DNA from: Cliona cf. orientalis
Taxonomy: Eukaryota > Porifera > Demospongiae > Clionaida > Clionaidae
Direction of reading: 5' to 3'
Assembly (NCBI GenBank): GCA_963930775.1
Contig: OZ005695.1
Span: forward strand, 434,001-498,000
DNA: 64,000 nucleotides
Of this stretch, positions 1 through 13,002 are shown one piece after another (position 1 is the first letter of the stretch; each line of letters begins with the position of its first letter). The position numbers were made by a program, and so were the translations under genes. The notes beneath the pieces were generated by a model. It was not told where the DNA came from and searched no databases. It saw only the letters and a list, made by a program, of their open reading frames with translations.

Positions 1-471
1 CCGGTTCCTGAGAAAGGTTCGGGGGTGATTAGCGGTCGCTGAGCGGTCGGGGCAGTGGTAGCCGGGATGCCTCCATCGCCGGACTCAGTAGCCATACTCG
101 AGCGTGGCGGTCTCTCACAGTCACGAATTTATCTCAGTTTTTCCCGGGCGTGATCCTGCCGACTACGCCAGTGTAAAGAGCTGTTCACACTCCTCTTTAC
201 TTAGTAATATATAATCCAATGTTTATCGATAGACAATACAGATCGAAATCTCAAATCAAAAAATGACACACAACTCAATCTCAAGATCTTAGACACACGT
301 GATCCGAACGTTCTGGAAGATGACATAAGAATAACCAACACGCATGCTCAGATACACAACATAATCAATTTAAGTGATTGCACAACTCAAGTAAAATACA
401 TCGGCCTAATACATTACATTATAGTCAAGTTAGTTCAGTATATAAATGCACGCACTACATCATGATAATAG
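1..471. other. left flank without a recognisable gene
   Basis: The first ~180 bases are fairly GC-rich and the rest is AT-rich. I see no exon here that matches the juxtamembrane or transmembrane exons which precede the kinase in the paralogous RTKs. The kinase copy that begins at 472 therefore has no visible upstream part, either because it lies outside the window or because it was lost. Confidence 0.4.
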
Positions 472-1753
<1,282 letters not shown>

Positions 1754-2114
1754 TAGGCTAATAATATTAAATAAATACAAGCTGTACTGTGTTCATAGGC
1801 TAATGATGCACTAAAATTTAATAATGAATTGTTCCCGAAGGCTAATGTACATGATTGTACTGTGACACAAGTAACTGCAGTCATCCAGCTGTGGTTAGGA
1901 TGTGGTATACAGTACGGAAGCCAGTAAGTGCCGGAGGGGGGCGGGGCGGAGGATGTCCGCAGACTACTGTCCTCTGTACTGTATCATGAAACCGCGAGGG
2001 AAGGGTCCGACCAATTATTATTCCGAGCGAAGCGAGGCATTCTACTTGGGCTCGAGAGTCGTTTCGTATGGCTTCTGGGCGTATCTTTCGCGTGCGTCTA
2101 AATTTTCTTACTTA

Positions 2115-2524
2115 TGCACCTATCAATGTCAAGCCCCACTACCCCCCATAGGGGCGAGGGTGGGGATAGGGTGGGGATTTGACACCCGAGAAGTTCAAAG
2201 TCTCCACCCCCTGGGCCAAAATTACAGGAAAATCCCCCTATTTATCAAGTTCCATGGGAGCTGTGTATTGACTTTGCCTTGCACAATAATAAATGGTGTA
2301 TTTAATTTAATGTATATGTGCAATAATTGCACACTAAGCATGATCAAATGCCCCTCCCATCCCCTATTGGGTCAAATCCCCCACCCTTTAGGCCGAAATT
2401 TGCGTCAATGGACTTTGAAATGCCCGACCCTCGCCCCTATGGGGGCATAGATATTATAGACTACGTTTACGTAGTCTATATTATCTATGATGGGGGGTAG
2501 TGGGGCTTGACATTGATAGGTGCA
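2115..2524. mobile_element. MITE-like fold-back element with 35-bp terminal inverted repeats
   Basis: The first 35 bases (2115-2149, beginning TGCACCTATCAATGTC) are the reverse complement of 2490-2524. The complementarity continues inward less perfectly (ccataggggcgaggg against ccctcgcccctatgg near 2417-2445). TTA lies directly outside both ends, which fits a 3-bp target duplication of the PIF/Harbinger type. The right arm is interrupted by a palindrome at about 2447-2489. There is no transposase, so the element is non-autonomous. Confidence 0.7.
2447..2489. repeat. palindromic hairpin inside the fold-back element
   Basis: TATAGACTACG and its exact reverse complement CGTAGTCTATA flank a short TTTA loop, with further imperfect pairing on both sides. 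It interrupts the inverted-repeat symmetry of the surrounding element, which suggests a secondary insertion. Confidence 0.6.
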
Positions 2525-2990
2525 TTACTCTCTTCGGCGACTCAGGCCACGTCGCCATGTGCTACTGGGTCAAAAGCTGTGGCCTCCCTCAAGATGGTCA
2601 CGCAAGGCCTACAAACTCTACGGTTCGGCTGGACTGTGCTTACCGGGTAAATCAATGTTCGCGCGGTCAAAAACGATCGCACCTTCTTCCAGTGGCCCAA
2701 AGTTGTTCATCCTGTCGCTGATAGTAAAGATGTTGCTACCCGTGGCCTGTCAATTGGCCTACTCTTGGCTTCATTCTTCCAAGACTGACGACATAATGGA
2801 GCTCCTTTTGTTGCTATTAAATGCTGCAGCATAGGCGAAAGAAACCACTCCCTTGTCACGTGATCTACATGTGCATCACATTTAATTTACTGCGAAGGGG
2901 AAACCCTAAAATGTTCAATACAGGATATTGGTTGGCATAGTGGCTCGCTGAGCGAGGACTGCTACACAAAGTGTTAGCTATTTACCGAAG

Positions 2991-5900
2991 ATGAAGATGA
3001 GCGTCGTTCATGGCTCGCGACTGTTGTGTATCTTTGCAGTCATACATTGCCATTGGTTAGCCGGTAAGTCCATACTACTATAGGTTTAGCATAATTGTTC
3101 GCGGTAGATATATAATAATTATGTTGTCGTAATTCAGGTAACACAAGGGCTGATCGTTTCACTAACGGATTCCCAAACGTGTTAGTGACCCAGATATCTA
3201 GAGACACGAGCAGCAATTACACTCTGCGTCTTATTCCTGATATGAGCTTCACTTGTAATGGCACCATAGTGGGCTTCACAGTGGCGGGCAGGAGGAGAGA
3301 TGATGGCCGCTCCGATGACCCTATCATTCAGATCTGGAGACCACAAAACACCTCCCAGCTGAGTACCTACTACACTAACAGTAGCGACTTTATTGCAATA
3401 GATAAAAGAGTGTGTGCTGAAAGCTCCATAGTATTTCAGCAGCAAGGGTCTAACGGTGATCCCAGGGATCAAGTATGGAATTGCAACTTGATTGACGCCA
3501 ATCGAGTCCGAGTTCAGGCTGGGGATGTTCTTGGCCTTCTATTACCGCCGAGAATAAATGCTTGTTTTTGTTTGTCGATAGCAGGAGTTAGCAGCAAGGG
3601 GCCAACAAACTATGTGTTTGAGAGTCGAGAGTTCAAATCACATTCAACAGTAAATCTTTGTGATGCAACGTTTGTCAACAATCAACTGCCTCAAATTGCA
3701 ATAGATTTTGACTCAGAATCAGGTAATAATTTACTAAATTAAATAGCTGTTTGTTACTACAACTGCCATGCATTAATGATATTGTACTACTTACGATCAT
3801 GATTTGCCAAATTAGAAAATGAGAACCATCATATTTGAACTTTTGTTTCTCCATGAGTCCATTAGTCTGCACTAGACAACAATAACATTATGTTGGATCA
3901 CATAGGAAATGTGTAGGATAGGGCAAAAATTAATTTTCTACACATTTCATTTATTTTACAAATATTCTGCCCTATTCTCTGATAAACATGTGTAGGAAAG
4001 CTCAAGTGTTGGTAAGCATGATGTATTAGTTTTGGTCCAGTGAGCTGTACTATTCATTGCTCATGCAGATACAGAGAATGGTTGCTCCAAGTGTGTCACT
4101 GGGTTCACTGATATGCCAGCATTTGAAGTCCGTCAATGCACTAATGGCAGCAATGTACTCACTATACTCATCCCTCATATGACGTTTACCTACAATGCCA
4201 CTATTGCTGGGTTCATTGTGGCTGGGACAAACTTTACGGATGAGCCACATTTTAAGATCCAAATCTGGCGACAAAACTATTCACAGCCTGGTACCTGCTA
4301 CAAAGTACAACCAGATATAATCGTGAACGGAACTTCAGGGTGTGCATCAAGGATTAAGATAGCCAAGAATATAAGTTTTTGCATCTTGAAGAGCATGGCT
4401 GTATCAGTACAGCCTGGTGATTTTCTTGGATTGGAAATACCTCAAACCGATGAAAATAGCGGGATTTACTTCACTAGTGGAGGACAAGAAAACTATGTCT
4501 TTACAGGTGCATTGAATTCGTCAGTTAAACTTGCAAATAATTCTACTTCTGGAGTAGTCCAGCAGCGACCTCAAATTGCTTTCAATCTGACATCAGGTAT
4601 ATACACTGATTGTTTACCACTCTCTCATTTTTAATTAACCTGCAGATCAGTGCACAAGTGGATTTCTTAGTGAAGTGACAAAGGCAACTGGAGAAAGACT
4701 AGAAAGTATCAACATGGCTACTACAGTACTCCTTCCAAACCTAACGTTTGGATGCAATGGAACTATTGTGAGACTTACAATCGCTGTGGCTCACAATTAT
4801 TATGACTCAAAGCAGCAGAAACAATTAGCCCCGAAAATTCAAATTTGGAAAGAAACTCAAAATCTCTACAAATCAGGTCCTGAAATTCCTGTTTCAAATT
4901 CATCTTGTGTAGATATGACATTAATTGAAGGAATACTTCAATGTACGTTGAGTGAAGCAGCTCGAGTATCTGTTCAGCCAGGAGATATTCTTGGAGTTGA
5001 GATACCACCTATAGCTGCTGACCACAATGGCTATGAGATTCTCTTCAATGCAAGCAGTGAATCCACTGCTCATATCTTTCGACAGAACCAACCCTCTTCC
5101 ACTGTCATCCTTGCGGAGGCAGATGATATCACCAGCCACCTGCCACAGATTATTCCCTTGGTTATTTTAGGTAATTCCATACCCACATGTGCATTCCAAC
5201 TAAATTAGTACTTCACTCAGCATAATAATTATACTCAGTCTGCATGTAATTATTATTTATACATATTTGATGTTATGCATGCATTTATAGGTCAGAGTAC
5301 TGATCGGTGTAGTGGTGACAGCATCGAGTCAGTCACTCCTCCTGGAATGTGCAATCCACCAACAGATAGTACCACCACTCACAATGGCAAAAGCGGAGCT
5401 GGTCAAAAAGCAGCAGTTATTTCATCTATAGTGGTTTTCATATTGCTTGCAATTATCACTATCTTAGTGGTAATAATTGTTCTTCAGCAGAGGAGGTGGA
5501 AAAAACAAAAGCAAGCACTCAATAGCATTATTGACAGTACCTACTCAAATTCAGCCTACAATGGTGAGTTAAGTCTATAGCTATAGCTGCATGCTTGGTA
5601 GCTATAAAAAGTCATTTTAACAGATAGAACTCCGATTGTCGTGGCAAATTCAACCACTAAGTTTGATTCAGTATCATACACAGCTGTTCCAGACGAGACA
5701 CCTGATGGGCCAGTACCAGAGTACGAGGAAGTAGCTGAATCAGATGCAGACTTAGATCAAAGGGAGTCCTCAAACGAGAAAGATACATGTAGTGCTGCTA
5801 AGACACAGCTCCATTACTACAGCGTGGGACCACAGTCCTTCAAAGATAACCACGATTGTACCGTAGTAAGTTTGTTTTCTATAGATTACTTAGACACTGT

Positions 5901-8892
5901 TTAGGAGGTTTCTATGTGATTTAGAAGACAGAAGGGCTCTGTGTAGAATCCCAACCGAAGCGAGGGTTCTACTGAGCCCTGAGGTCTTCTAAATCACATA
6001 GAAACCGACTAAATAGTGTCTAACTACTTTAGATCCTAGCAACAATGCCCAACAGCTTTGTATATAAACAACTGCCTAGCAACAAACTAGCCATAGGCAA
6101 GCAAAATTTACCAGGTTTTTTATGGAGCTTACAAGGTTTTTTATGAAGGATAGATACTGCAGTTCAACCAATCAGATCACTGTATTTGTTACAAGTAGGA
6201 TCTAAATAATATTATGGGACTTCAAATTCCATATTAATTTTATTTGGGAATCGATAGCTACAGTCACTATACATGTTATATATTTAAGTTTTAAATCGAA
6301 AAAAAATTAATATTGTGATATCATATACAGGTTCAAAATGAAGCTCTACAGATTCACCTAGATAACCAAAACTATGTTTGTGGAACATATGAAATGGTAA
6401 TTTGTATATTTATATGGATCCATGGCTGCATATTGGCAATGCCTTAGTAGACTCGATAGTACTACAGTCATGTACACATGTTGGGATGTGTAAATACTAC
6501 AGCAAGATGTTGAAAATCTATCTGAAGTCAAGGAAGGTGAAAGTGAATACTGGGAGCCAGCTGCCACTGCTAATGAACTCTACAGGCAGATGGCCTCAGA
6601 GAAATACAGGGAAATAGACCCACAGCAAATAGAGTAAGAGCTGAAACTGCAATTGACAGCTAGTAATGGAATTGCTTCTCTCTCTAGCTAGTTGTTTAAC
6701 TGGGTGCAAGTTATCGAAAGTAATTGCACAGGTGGATGCATAAAACTGGCCCGAAAGTCCGAAGTGTAGTACTATAAATAGTTGTACTAACCTAGCTAGG
6801 TACTATTTCCTGTTACAGCTACAGTCTACATATATGTAGTCATATAATATTATTATGTTATAGTTAGACTATAGCCTTGAGTGGTTTATTTAAATGCACG
6901 CCTCAAGCGTACAATTCAAATAAAGCACGATAAGGCTATAGTCTAAGTGGTTTGTACTATGACCGCTAACCGTGGTATATGCAAGTTATACCACGGCTCT
7001 ATGCCCATAGTAAATACACGTGTTATCTGCCAGCTGTAGTATATGGAAGTTATACCATGCCTGTGGTTACTCCACAGTTTGCACAGTTGGCAGACAGTGG
7101 TTTACGTTGTATATACTACAGGCGGTGCCTTTGATCTTTACTCTAGTCATAGTACAAACATGACATATTACATTACTGGCTGTGACAGTGTAGTGAAACT
7201 GTGATAGGCTATTATACTAAGGTAAACAATAAAAATACACAATGTCATACATAGGATGGGTGCACAGGTGCATGGATTGGGTGCAAATGAACCCACATGC
7301 ACACCCCTGGCGACGCCACTGCTCAGGGGTATACCCATTAAGCTTGATATTGCATAAATAATTGCATGCCAATTACCAGTAATTTCACAATAGGAACTCA
7401 GTCCATCAATTGGTTACGGATGAGGTATTCATAACAATTAAAATTTTGTAAATTCTAGGAAAGCCTAAGTTATCATTGTATTGAGTACTACACTGTAACT
7501 TTAAGTAGTGATCATTCCACGAAAATAGTAGCCATACGGAGAGTATTATAGCAGTCCTATAGATATAAGCTTTTCTCTCAGCATGCGCCCTTATGCAGGA
7601 CAAAAGATGCACTAGGCTCAGGTCAGTTTGGCGAAGTGAGTAAGGGCATCTGGCAGAGTCCAATGGGAGCCATGGATGTAGCTGTGAAGCAGCTCCAGCC
7701 TGGAGCCTCAGAGGAAGAGAAAGTCAAGTTCCTCCAGGAGGCGGCCATTAATGGACAGTTCAGACACCCCAATGTCGTTAAGCTGATGGGTGTGGTCACT
7801 GTGGGAGAGTCAGTGAGTTACTTAAGCATAATTATTGCATATTGTTCATCAAAAACTAAATGCATAACTATTACAATAATTTTCAGACGATGATAGTGCT
7901 GGAATTATTGTCAAATGGTGATCTCAGAAACTTTCTAATTAAGCAACAACCTCGGCAAGTGTACGTATATCCAAGTATAAGCATAATAGTAAGTTTAAAT
8001 TGTATTACCTTCTTAGAGCTGAAAAGCAGGAGTCTATAGCTGAGGTTGGTGTGGACAAGAATGCACTGCTTAGATTCTGTCAGCAAATAGCTACAGGCAT
8101 GAGCTACCTTGCCTCCAAGGCATTCATACACAGAGACCTGGCAACCAGGAATATCTTGGTGTCCGGTGACAAAATATGCAAGGTATTGGACGAATTATAC
8201 AATGATCTATGACAGTATATTATCGAGGATATTTTTTAGATCAGTGATTTTGGAATGTCTCGTAATTTGATGGATGAGAACTACTATGTTTCTCATGGGG
8301 GAAAAGTGCCAGTGAAGTGGACAGCCCCAGAGGTAGGTACCTCAGTGAACTGTATTTCATGATAAATTTCACAACACTATTTTCCTTAATAGGCTATTCA
8401 CTACAAGAAGTACTCCACTGCCAGTGATGTGTGGAGCTTTGGTTGTGTCATGTATGAGATATGGAGTCTCGGGCATAAACCATTTGAAAATTTTACTAAT
8501 CCTGAAGTAATTTCATAGTTGTACAGTGGGTAGTAACATTAATAAACTAAACGTTACTTCATTTCAGGCAATGAAAATGGTTGACAAGGGCTACCGTCTC
8601 CCTCCCCCTCCTGGACTGACAAAGGAACTCTACAAGATTATGATTCAGTGCTGGTAAATAAGCAAAAAAATATTAACTGAATCAAATTTTTTTCTTCAGG
8701 CAGCCAGAGAGGAGTCGCCGACCCACCTTCCCTCAGCTAGTGGAGATGCTGTCTCGAGCTGACTTTGAGCTATTTGTGTGGGAGGAGGAGGATTTGAGGA
8801 ACAGTGACCCCCAGGTGAAGATTATTGGAGCTCCACTGGAACTAGCAAAGAACCTCTACCACCAACTACAAAGAGTGTATTTCAGCTCTTGA
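2991..8892 (+). CDS. RTK2: receptor tyrosine kinase, three ectodomain modules
   Basis: Predicted 1118-aa type I receptor. Exons: 2991-3063, 3138-3722, 4069-4596, 4646-5170, 5291-5563, 5624-5865, 6331-6396, 6503-6633, 7599-7812, 7887-7954, 8017-8182, 8240-8332, 8393-8506, 8568-8653, 8700-8892. Exon 1 encodes a signal peptide ([15 protein letters not shown]...). Exons 2-4 each encode one ~175-aa module of unknown family with CNGTI, IQIWR and GDxLGL motifs. Exon 5 carries the transmembrane helix ([20 protein letters not shown]) and a basic stop-transfer. Exons 6-8 form a tyrosine-rich tail and the juxtamembrane YWEPA...KYREI segment. The kinase follows with [21 protein letters not shown] (one A to T change from the paralogues), SDFG, tandem YY and KWTAPE. 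The intron after 7954 uses a GC donor (G|GCAAGT). The closest paralogue is RTK5. Ligand and pathway are unknown. Confidence 0.88.
3897..3999 (+). repeat. ~100-bp interspersed repeat in an intron (copy 1)
   Basis: The segment starts aggaaatgtgtaggataggg and ends near acatgtgtaggaaagctc. A matching copy lies in the equivalent intron of RTK4 (about 18277-18378), and a reverse-orientation copy lies at 34924-35032. The RTK5 intron at this place lacks it, so it was a discrete insertion. Confidence 0.6.
5890..6023. repeat. fold-back element in RTK2 intron 6
   Basis: The left arm (ttagacactgtttagg...gaagac) pairs with the right arm (gtcttctaaatcacatag...gtgtctaa) with a few mismatches. The loop contains a smaller inverted pair (gtagaatccc / gggttctac). 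The RTK5 intron at the same position is about 290 bp shorter and lacks this block. The insertion probably extends to about 6208, where aggatctaaa mirrors tttagatcct near 6029. Confidence 0.65.
6864..6946. repeat. fold-back element in RTK2 intron 8
   Basis: ttagactatagcc at the left end is the exact reverse complement of ggctatagtctaa at the right end, and the arms continue imperfectly toward a short loop. It lies within about 640 bp that is absent from the matching intron of RTK5. Confidence 0.6.
6949..7159. repeat. second fold-back element in RTK2 intron 8
   Basis: gtttgtactatgac at the left end is the reverse complement of gtcatagtacaaac at the right end. Inside is a short hairpin with ccgtggtata / tataccacgg arms (about 6969-6995). 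It directly follows the previous fold-back, so repeats were inserted one beside another. Confidence 0.6.
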
Positions 8893-9033
8893 AAATTTAG
8901 TATTGTCATTTGCATAAAACATGTATAATACGTGTTCTTTTGGCCTCAATGTGTGTGTGTACATTGGTTGTTGCGCACGCGCGTGGGAGGAGTCTACTGC
9001 AACAGTACGGCGCATGCGTGAATAGTAGACCCC

Positions 9034-10952
9034 AGAATCTGGACCAATGCCTGAATATGACGAGATAACTGATACAGAAAGGGAGCCCACTATTAAAGAG
9101 AAAGCTGCTAAGTCACAATCAGATTCAAAATTTTATTTCAGACCAGAACAGCGGTCAAAAGCAATCAAGAATATGCATTTGTAAGTTTCCTTACTCCCAA
9201 GAGGTACAACATGAAAGATAAACAAAGTATCAGATTTGATGCTTCCTTCAACCAAGTTACAGCTTTCGATGTGTTAATTTACTAATGCTACCTACAGGAA
9301 CTAAATATTACGTATACTTTGCAGGCTCAAAACAAAGATCTACAGATTTGCCTCAATAGCCAAAACTATGTTTGTGGAACGTATGAAAGGGTAATTTCTA
9401 ACAATTACTTACAGCAAACAGTTCCAGTGGTATAATGTTTTACAATATTATGTATAATATATTATAGCAAGATGCTGAATATGTGTCTGAAGCCAAGGAA
9501 GATAAAAATGAATACTGGGAGCCAGCTGCCACGGTTAATGAACTCTACAGGCAGATGGCCTCAGAGAAATACAGGGAGATAGACCCACAGGAAGTAGAGT
9601 AAGAGCCGACATGTGGTATTTTTATATGAAATAGTCTCCATTAGTTGTGATTGTAACAATAAAATGATTATAATTTTGTGTAGGACTAAAAGTGTACTTG
9701 GCTCGGGCCAGTTTGGTGAAGTCAGTAAGGGTATCTGGCAGAGTCCAATGGGAGCCATGGATGTAGCTGTGAAGCAGCTCCAGCCTGGAGCCTCAGAGGA
9801 AGAGAAGGTCAAGTTCCTCCAGGAGGCGGCCATTAATGGACAGTTCAGACACCCCAATGTTGTTCAGCTGATGGGTGTGGTCACCGTGGGAGAGCCAGTG
9901 AGTTATTCAAGCATATAATTATTGCTTAATAAGAATGTGATTTTCAGACAATGATAGTGCTGGAGTTATTGTCCAATGGTGATCTCGGAAACTTTCTAAT
10001 CAAGCAACGTCAGTAAGTGTATCTGAATACAGTCATATTATATTAATTAACTTTAAATTGTATTACCTTCTTGGAGCTGAAAAGCAGGAATCTATAGCTG
10101 AGTTTGGTGTGGACAAGCATGTACTGCTTAGATTCTGTCAGCAAATAGCTACAGGCATGAGCTACCTTGCCTCCAAGGCGTTCATACACAGAGACCTGGC
10201 GGCCAGGAATATCTTAGTGTCCGGTGATAAAATATGCAAGGTATTGGACGAATTATAAATAGCAATGATCTATGACAGTATATTATCGAGGATACTATTT
10301 TTGCAATTAGATCAGTGATTTTGGAATGTCTCGTAATTTGATGGATGAGAACTACTACGTTTCTCATGGTGGAAAAGTGCCAGTGAAGTGGACAGCCCCA
10401 GAGGTAGGTACCTCAGTGAACTGTATTTCAAGATAAATTTCACATTTTCCTTAATAGGCTATTCACTACAAGAAGTACTCCACTGCCAGTGATGTGTGGA
10501 GCTTTGGTTGTGCCATGTATGAGATATGGAGTCTTGGGCACAAATCATTTGAAAATTTTACAAATCCTGAAGTAATTTTATAGCTGTGTACAGTGCGTAG
10601 TAACATTGATAAAAATTTTCAGGCAATGAAAATGGTTGACAAGGGCTACCGTCTCCCTCCCCCTCCTGGACTGACAAAGGAACTCTACAAGATCATGATT
10701 CAATGCTGGTAACTAAGCAAAAAAGTTATGAACTGAATCAAATTTTTTTATTCTGACAGGCAGCCAGAGAGGAGTCAGCGACCCACCTTCCCTCAGCTAG
10801 TGGAGATGCTGTCTCTAGCTGACTTTGAGCTATTTGTGTGGGAGGAGGAGGATGTGAGGAATAGTGACCCCCAGGTGAAGCTGATTGGAGCTCCACTGGA
10901 ACTAGCAAAGAACCTCTATCATCAACTACAAAGAGTGTATTTCAACTCTTGA
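9034..10952 (+). pseudogene. RTK3: 5'-deleted RTK pseudogene
   Basis: Paralogue of RTK6. The promoter-like stretch 8917-9033 matches 28960-29071 before RTK6. It then jumps into the middle of the tail exon (CCAGAATC...), so the start codon and transmembrane exon are deleted. The tail exon also lacks 4 bases (cggtcaaaagc against cagtcacaagaaagc), shifting the frame. Downstream exons are 9325-9390, 9468-9598 (juxtamembrane), 9684-9897 (G-loop, AVKQL), 9948-10012, about 10075-10240 (HRDLAARN), then the DFG/APE exon, two further exons and the last exon ending at 10952. The splice acceptor before the HRD exon is mutated from TTAG to TTGG (10073-10074). It could still be transcribed, but a functional receptor is unlikely. 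Confidence 0.8.
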
Positions 10953-10971
10953 ACATGATTTGTTAAGTAAT

Positions 10972-11092
10972 AGATATCGCATGGTAGGGAGTGTATTATG
11001 GATTATAAAGCCCATGACCCCGAGGGCGCAGCCCGAGGGGGAGGGGCTTTATAATCCATAATACACGTGCCTACCATGCGACATCTGATATA
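10972..11092. repeat. fold-back element downstream of RTK3
   Basis: The left arm gatatcgcatggtagg...ttataaagccc pairs with the right arm gggctttataatccataatacac...catgcgac. The loop is GC-rich (gaccccgagggcgcagcccgag). It has the same layout as the fold-backs at 5890 and 21291: long AT-rich arms and a loop containing a gcgcag/cgaggg-like block. Confidence 0.65.
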
Positions 11093-11181
11093 TATCCTGA
11101 TTGGTCAGTTTCTTAGTGGTTACATTTGGCTGGTAGAAGTCGTTGGCTGGCATATTTTTAGTGCAGTGCACTATGGTGTTC

Positions 11182-11369
11182 AATAAGGGGTTAATTGGGA
11201 CAATTAACGCTGGTTAATGGGTCAGGTCTAGCGCATGCGCGGGAGTCATCGAGCACATGGTGCAACGCCAGCAATTGTGAACGAAAGTAGTGATAGCACG
11301 GCTCAGTTCAGACCGAAAAAGAAGTGGTAAAAGCAGCAGTTGGCGTCGGGAGAATTGTGGGAAAATCGA
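11182..11369 (+). repeat. Ngaro A1 repeat
   Basis: Starts aataaggggttaattggg and ends gggaaaatcga. It is repeated at 16048-16235 with no difference I can see. It contains a GCGCATGCGC palindrome (about 11232), so it may carry the element's promoter; that role is inference. Confidence 0.85.
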
Positions 11370-11408
11370 AGTTTGACACGCGTCGGACTAGTAGAAGTTT
11401 AGAAAGTC

Positions 11409-12762
11409 ATGGAAGCAACGGGGAGCCGAGATTCCGGTTCGATACGGCTGGAGGATTTACAGTCCACCGTGGACACACTCGTGGCCAACGCCTTAAAGGC
11501 TCAGCAGGCTCGAAAGGAGCCAGCAGGTATGTAGTAAGTCGATAATAATTAAGCGATTAATTCTCTCCCAGGTGACTTGTCATCTTGGGATGACGAGGTG
11601 CTCAGGTACCTCACGTAATTACTGCTAGCCAGAATAATTGCTTGTGGAAGTTATGGGGTTGGTATACATTCCTGTAGGTATCGGTTTAATGCCACCACCG
11701 TCAGCCCTCGTTGGCCTACCGATTAGTCGTGGCGGCGGTATAACACGTCTATCGGGATCGGGAGCAGCAGTGAACGGCAACCGCGTGGATCCCACCGGGG
11801 AACCAAACGGTCCCACCGGGGACACAAGCAATCCCACCGGGGATACGACCGCGCCCAACGGGGCGAATAACGGCCCCACCCACTCATCGGGGGCAACGCC
11901 GGGCCCGTCGGGGCTAACGTCGTCGGGGTCCACTGCGTCAGTGCTGACAAACTTGCTACCGGCGTCCACTGCGAAGGGGGGTATGGTAGGCGAAGGAGTT
12001 TACGTTGGGGACGGCCGGCCGCCAATCGCACCGAAACTGGCACAGAGGATTCGGCGGTGGGAATTTGTCGATATGGGAGAACTACTGCCGGAGTTTTCAC
12101 AACGTGACGACGAGGCGGCGATGAAACGGCCATGGACAACAAAAAAACCGCGTCAGGTAACTGATATTTTTTCGTGGATGCAATGCTTCACAACATATGT
12201 GAGCGTCTTGGGACCAGCGTACCCTGAAGCAATCCCAGAGCTCATGGCCTACGCCGCAACCATTGTCCGAGTGAGCCAGGATTTTTCGGGGCTGGCTTGG
12301 CAACGCTACGATGCTGGATTCCGCCGGCAGGCTGCTCTTACAGGTAATAGGCAGTGGTCCCGTATTAATGCCACCCTGTACACGATGTGTTTCACCGGGA
12401 AGGCCCTCGCCATCACCAGATGCGAACTGTGCTTTGCCTCGACACACACAACTGTGGAGTGTGGACTTCAAGGGGATACGGACCCAGAGTTACCGACACG
12501 CATAAAAGCAATCGAGTCTGCAGTCCTGGCCCTGACCGCTAGCCAGGGTAAAAGTGGGGGACCAGTGCGAGGATCAGGGGAACCATGTCGCCTCTGGAAC
12601 AACAATAAATGCGCCTTTCCGCGCTGCAAGCACGAGCATGTGTGTAGCAAATGCCGGGGAAACCATCAAGCCATAGTCTGCCCAAATAATTACCGCTATC
12701 AGGGGCAACAGAACTTCCAAGGAGCTAGGTACCCCACCACACAGCGGGGCAACCCCTACTGA
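11409..12762 (+). CDS. Ngaro gag-like protein
   Basis: The main open frame runs from about 11638 to a TGA at 12762. A better start is ATG 11409: exon 11409-11526 (MEATGSRDSG..., then LVANALKAQQ) ends in a consensus donor (GCAG|GTATGT). Splicing to the acceptor TGTAG at 11677 keeps the frame (118 nt, then GT|ATC). An alternative small exon from 11572 onward does not join in frame as I read it. The N-terminal third after the splice is low-complexity, with repeated NPTGDT/GPTG units. The middle has an aromatic-rich block resembling gag cores. The C-terminus has two cysteine clusters (CRLWNNNKCAFPRCKHEH and CSKCRGNHQAIVC), the second a zinc-knuckle-like CCHC, expected to bind nucleic acid. Splicing is a prediction. 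Confidence 0.7.
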
Positions 12763-13002
12763 ATTGAGACTGGCTGCATACATCATAGTCATTATGTATG
12801 ATGTACAGGACATTGCATAGAAGATTTTGAATGATCATAATTACATGTGTATTAATTGAGGGGTTGGTGCATGACATGTGGGGTATGGTTAGTAGGGTAA
12901 GGGAGTAAAGTTGATCGGTAATACGGATCAAATAAACGGGGTATAACGGTATTACTTATGTATCCAGGGGTTGGTATTTACAAACGAAAATCTGGTTTGC
13001 AG

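Larger units (their letters stand above)
1754..2990. other. RTK2 promoter region split by a ~970-bp insertion
   Basis: Bases about 1905-2010 match the promoter of RTK5 (24063-24150) and of RTK4 (16930-17020), including the tacggaagcca and ccgcgaggg / ccgcacggg stretches. Homology stops near 2011 and resumes at about 2979, just before the start codon region (tatttaccgaag). The intervening block holds the fold-back element at 2115-2524 and a GC-richer stretch at 2525-2850 that I do not recognise. No convincing coding exon was found in it on either strand. Confidence 0.55.

Noticed and set aside
1902..2450. Open frame of about 180 codons in the RTK2 upstream region
   Set aside because: It spans the fold-back element and promoter-like sequence, has no domain signature and is absent from the homologous promoters.
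2525..2850. Possible minus-strand exon in a GC-richer stretch (reads MNNFGPLEEGAIVFD then a donor-like CCG|GTAAGC)
   Set aside because: Too short, with no recognisable family, acceptor or partner exon; left as unidentified insertion sequence.
11625..12142. Long minus-strand open frames opposite the Ngaro gag
   Set aside because: They are low-complexity (V-S-P-V-G-like repeats) and are the antisense of the G-P-T-G repeats of gag.
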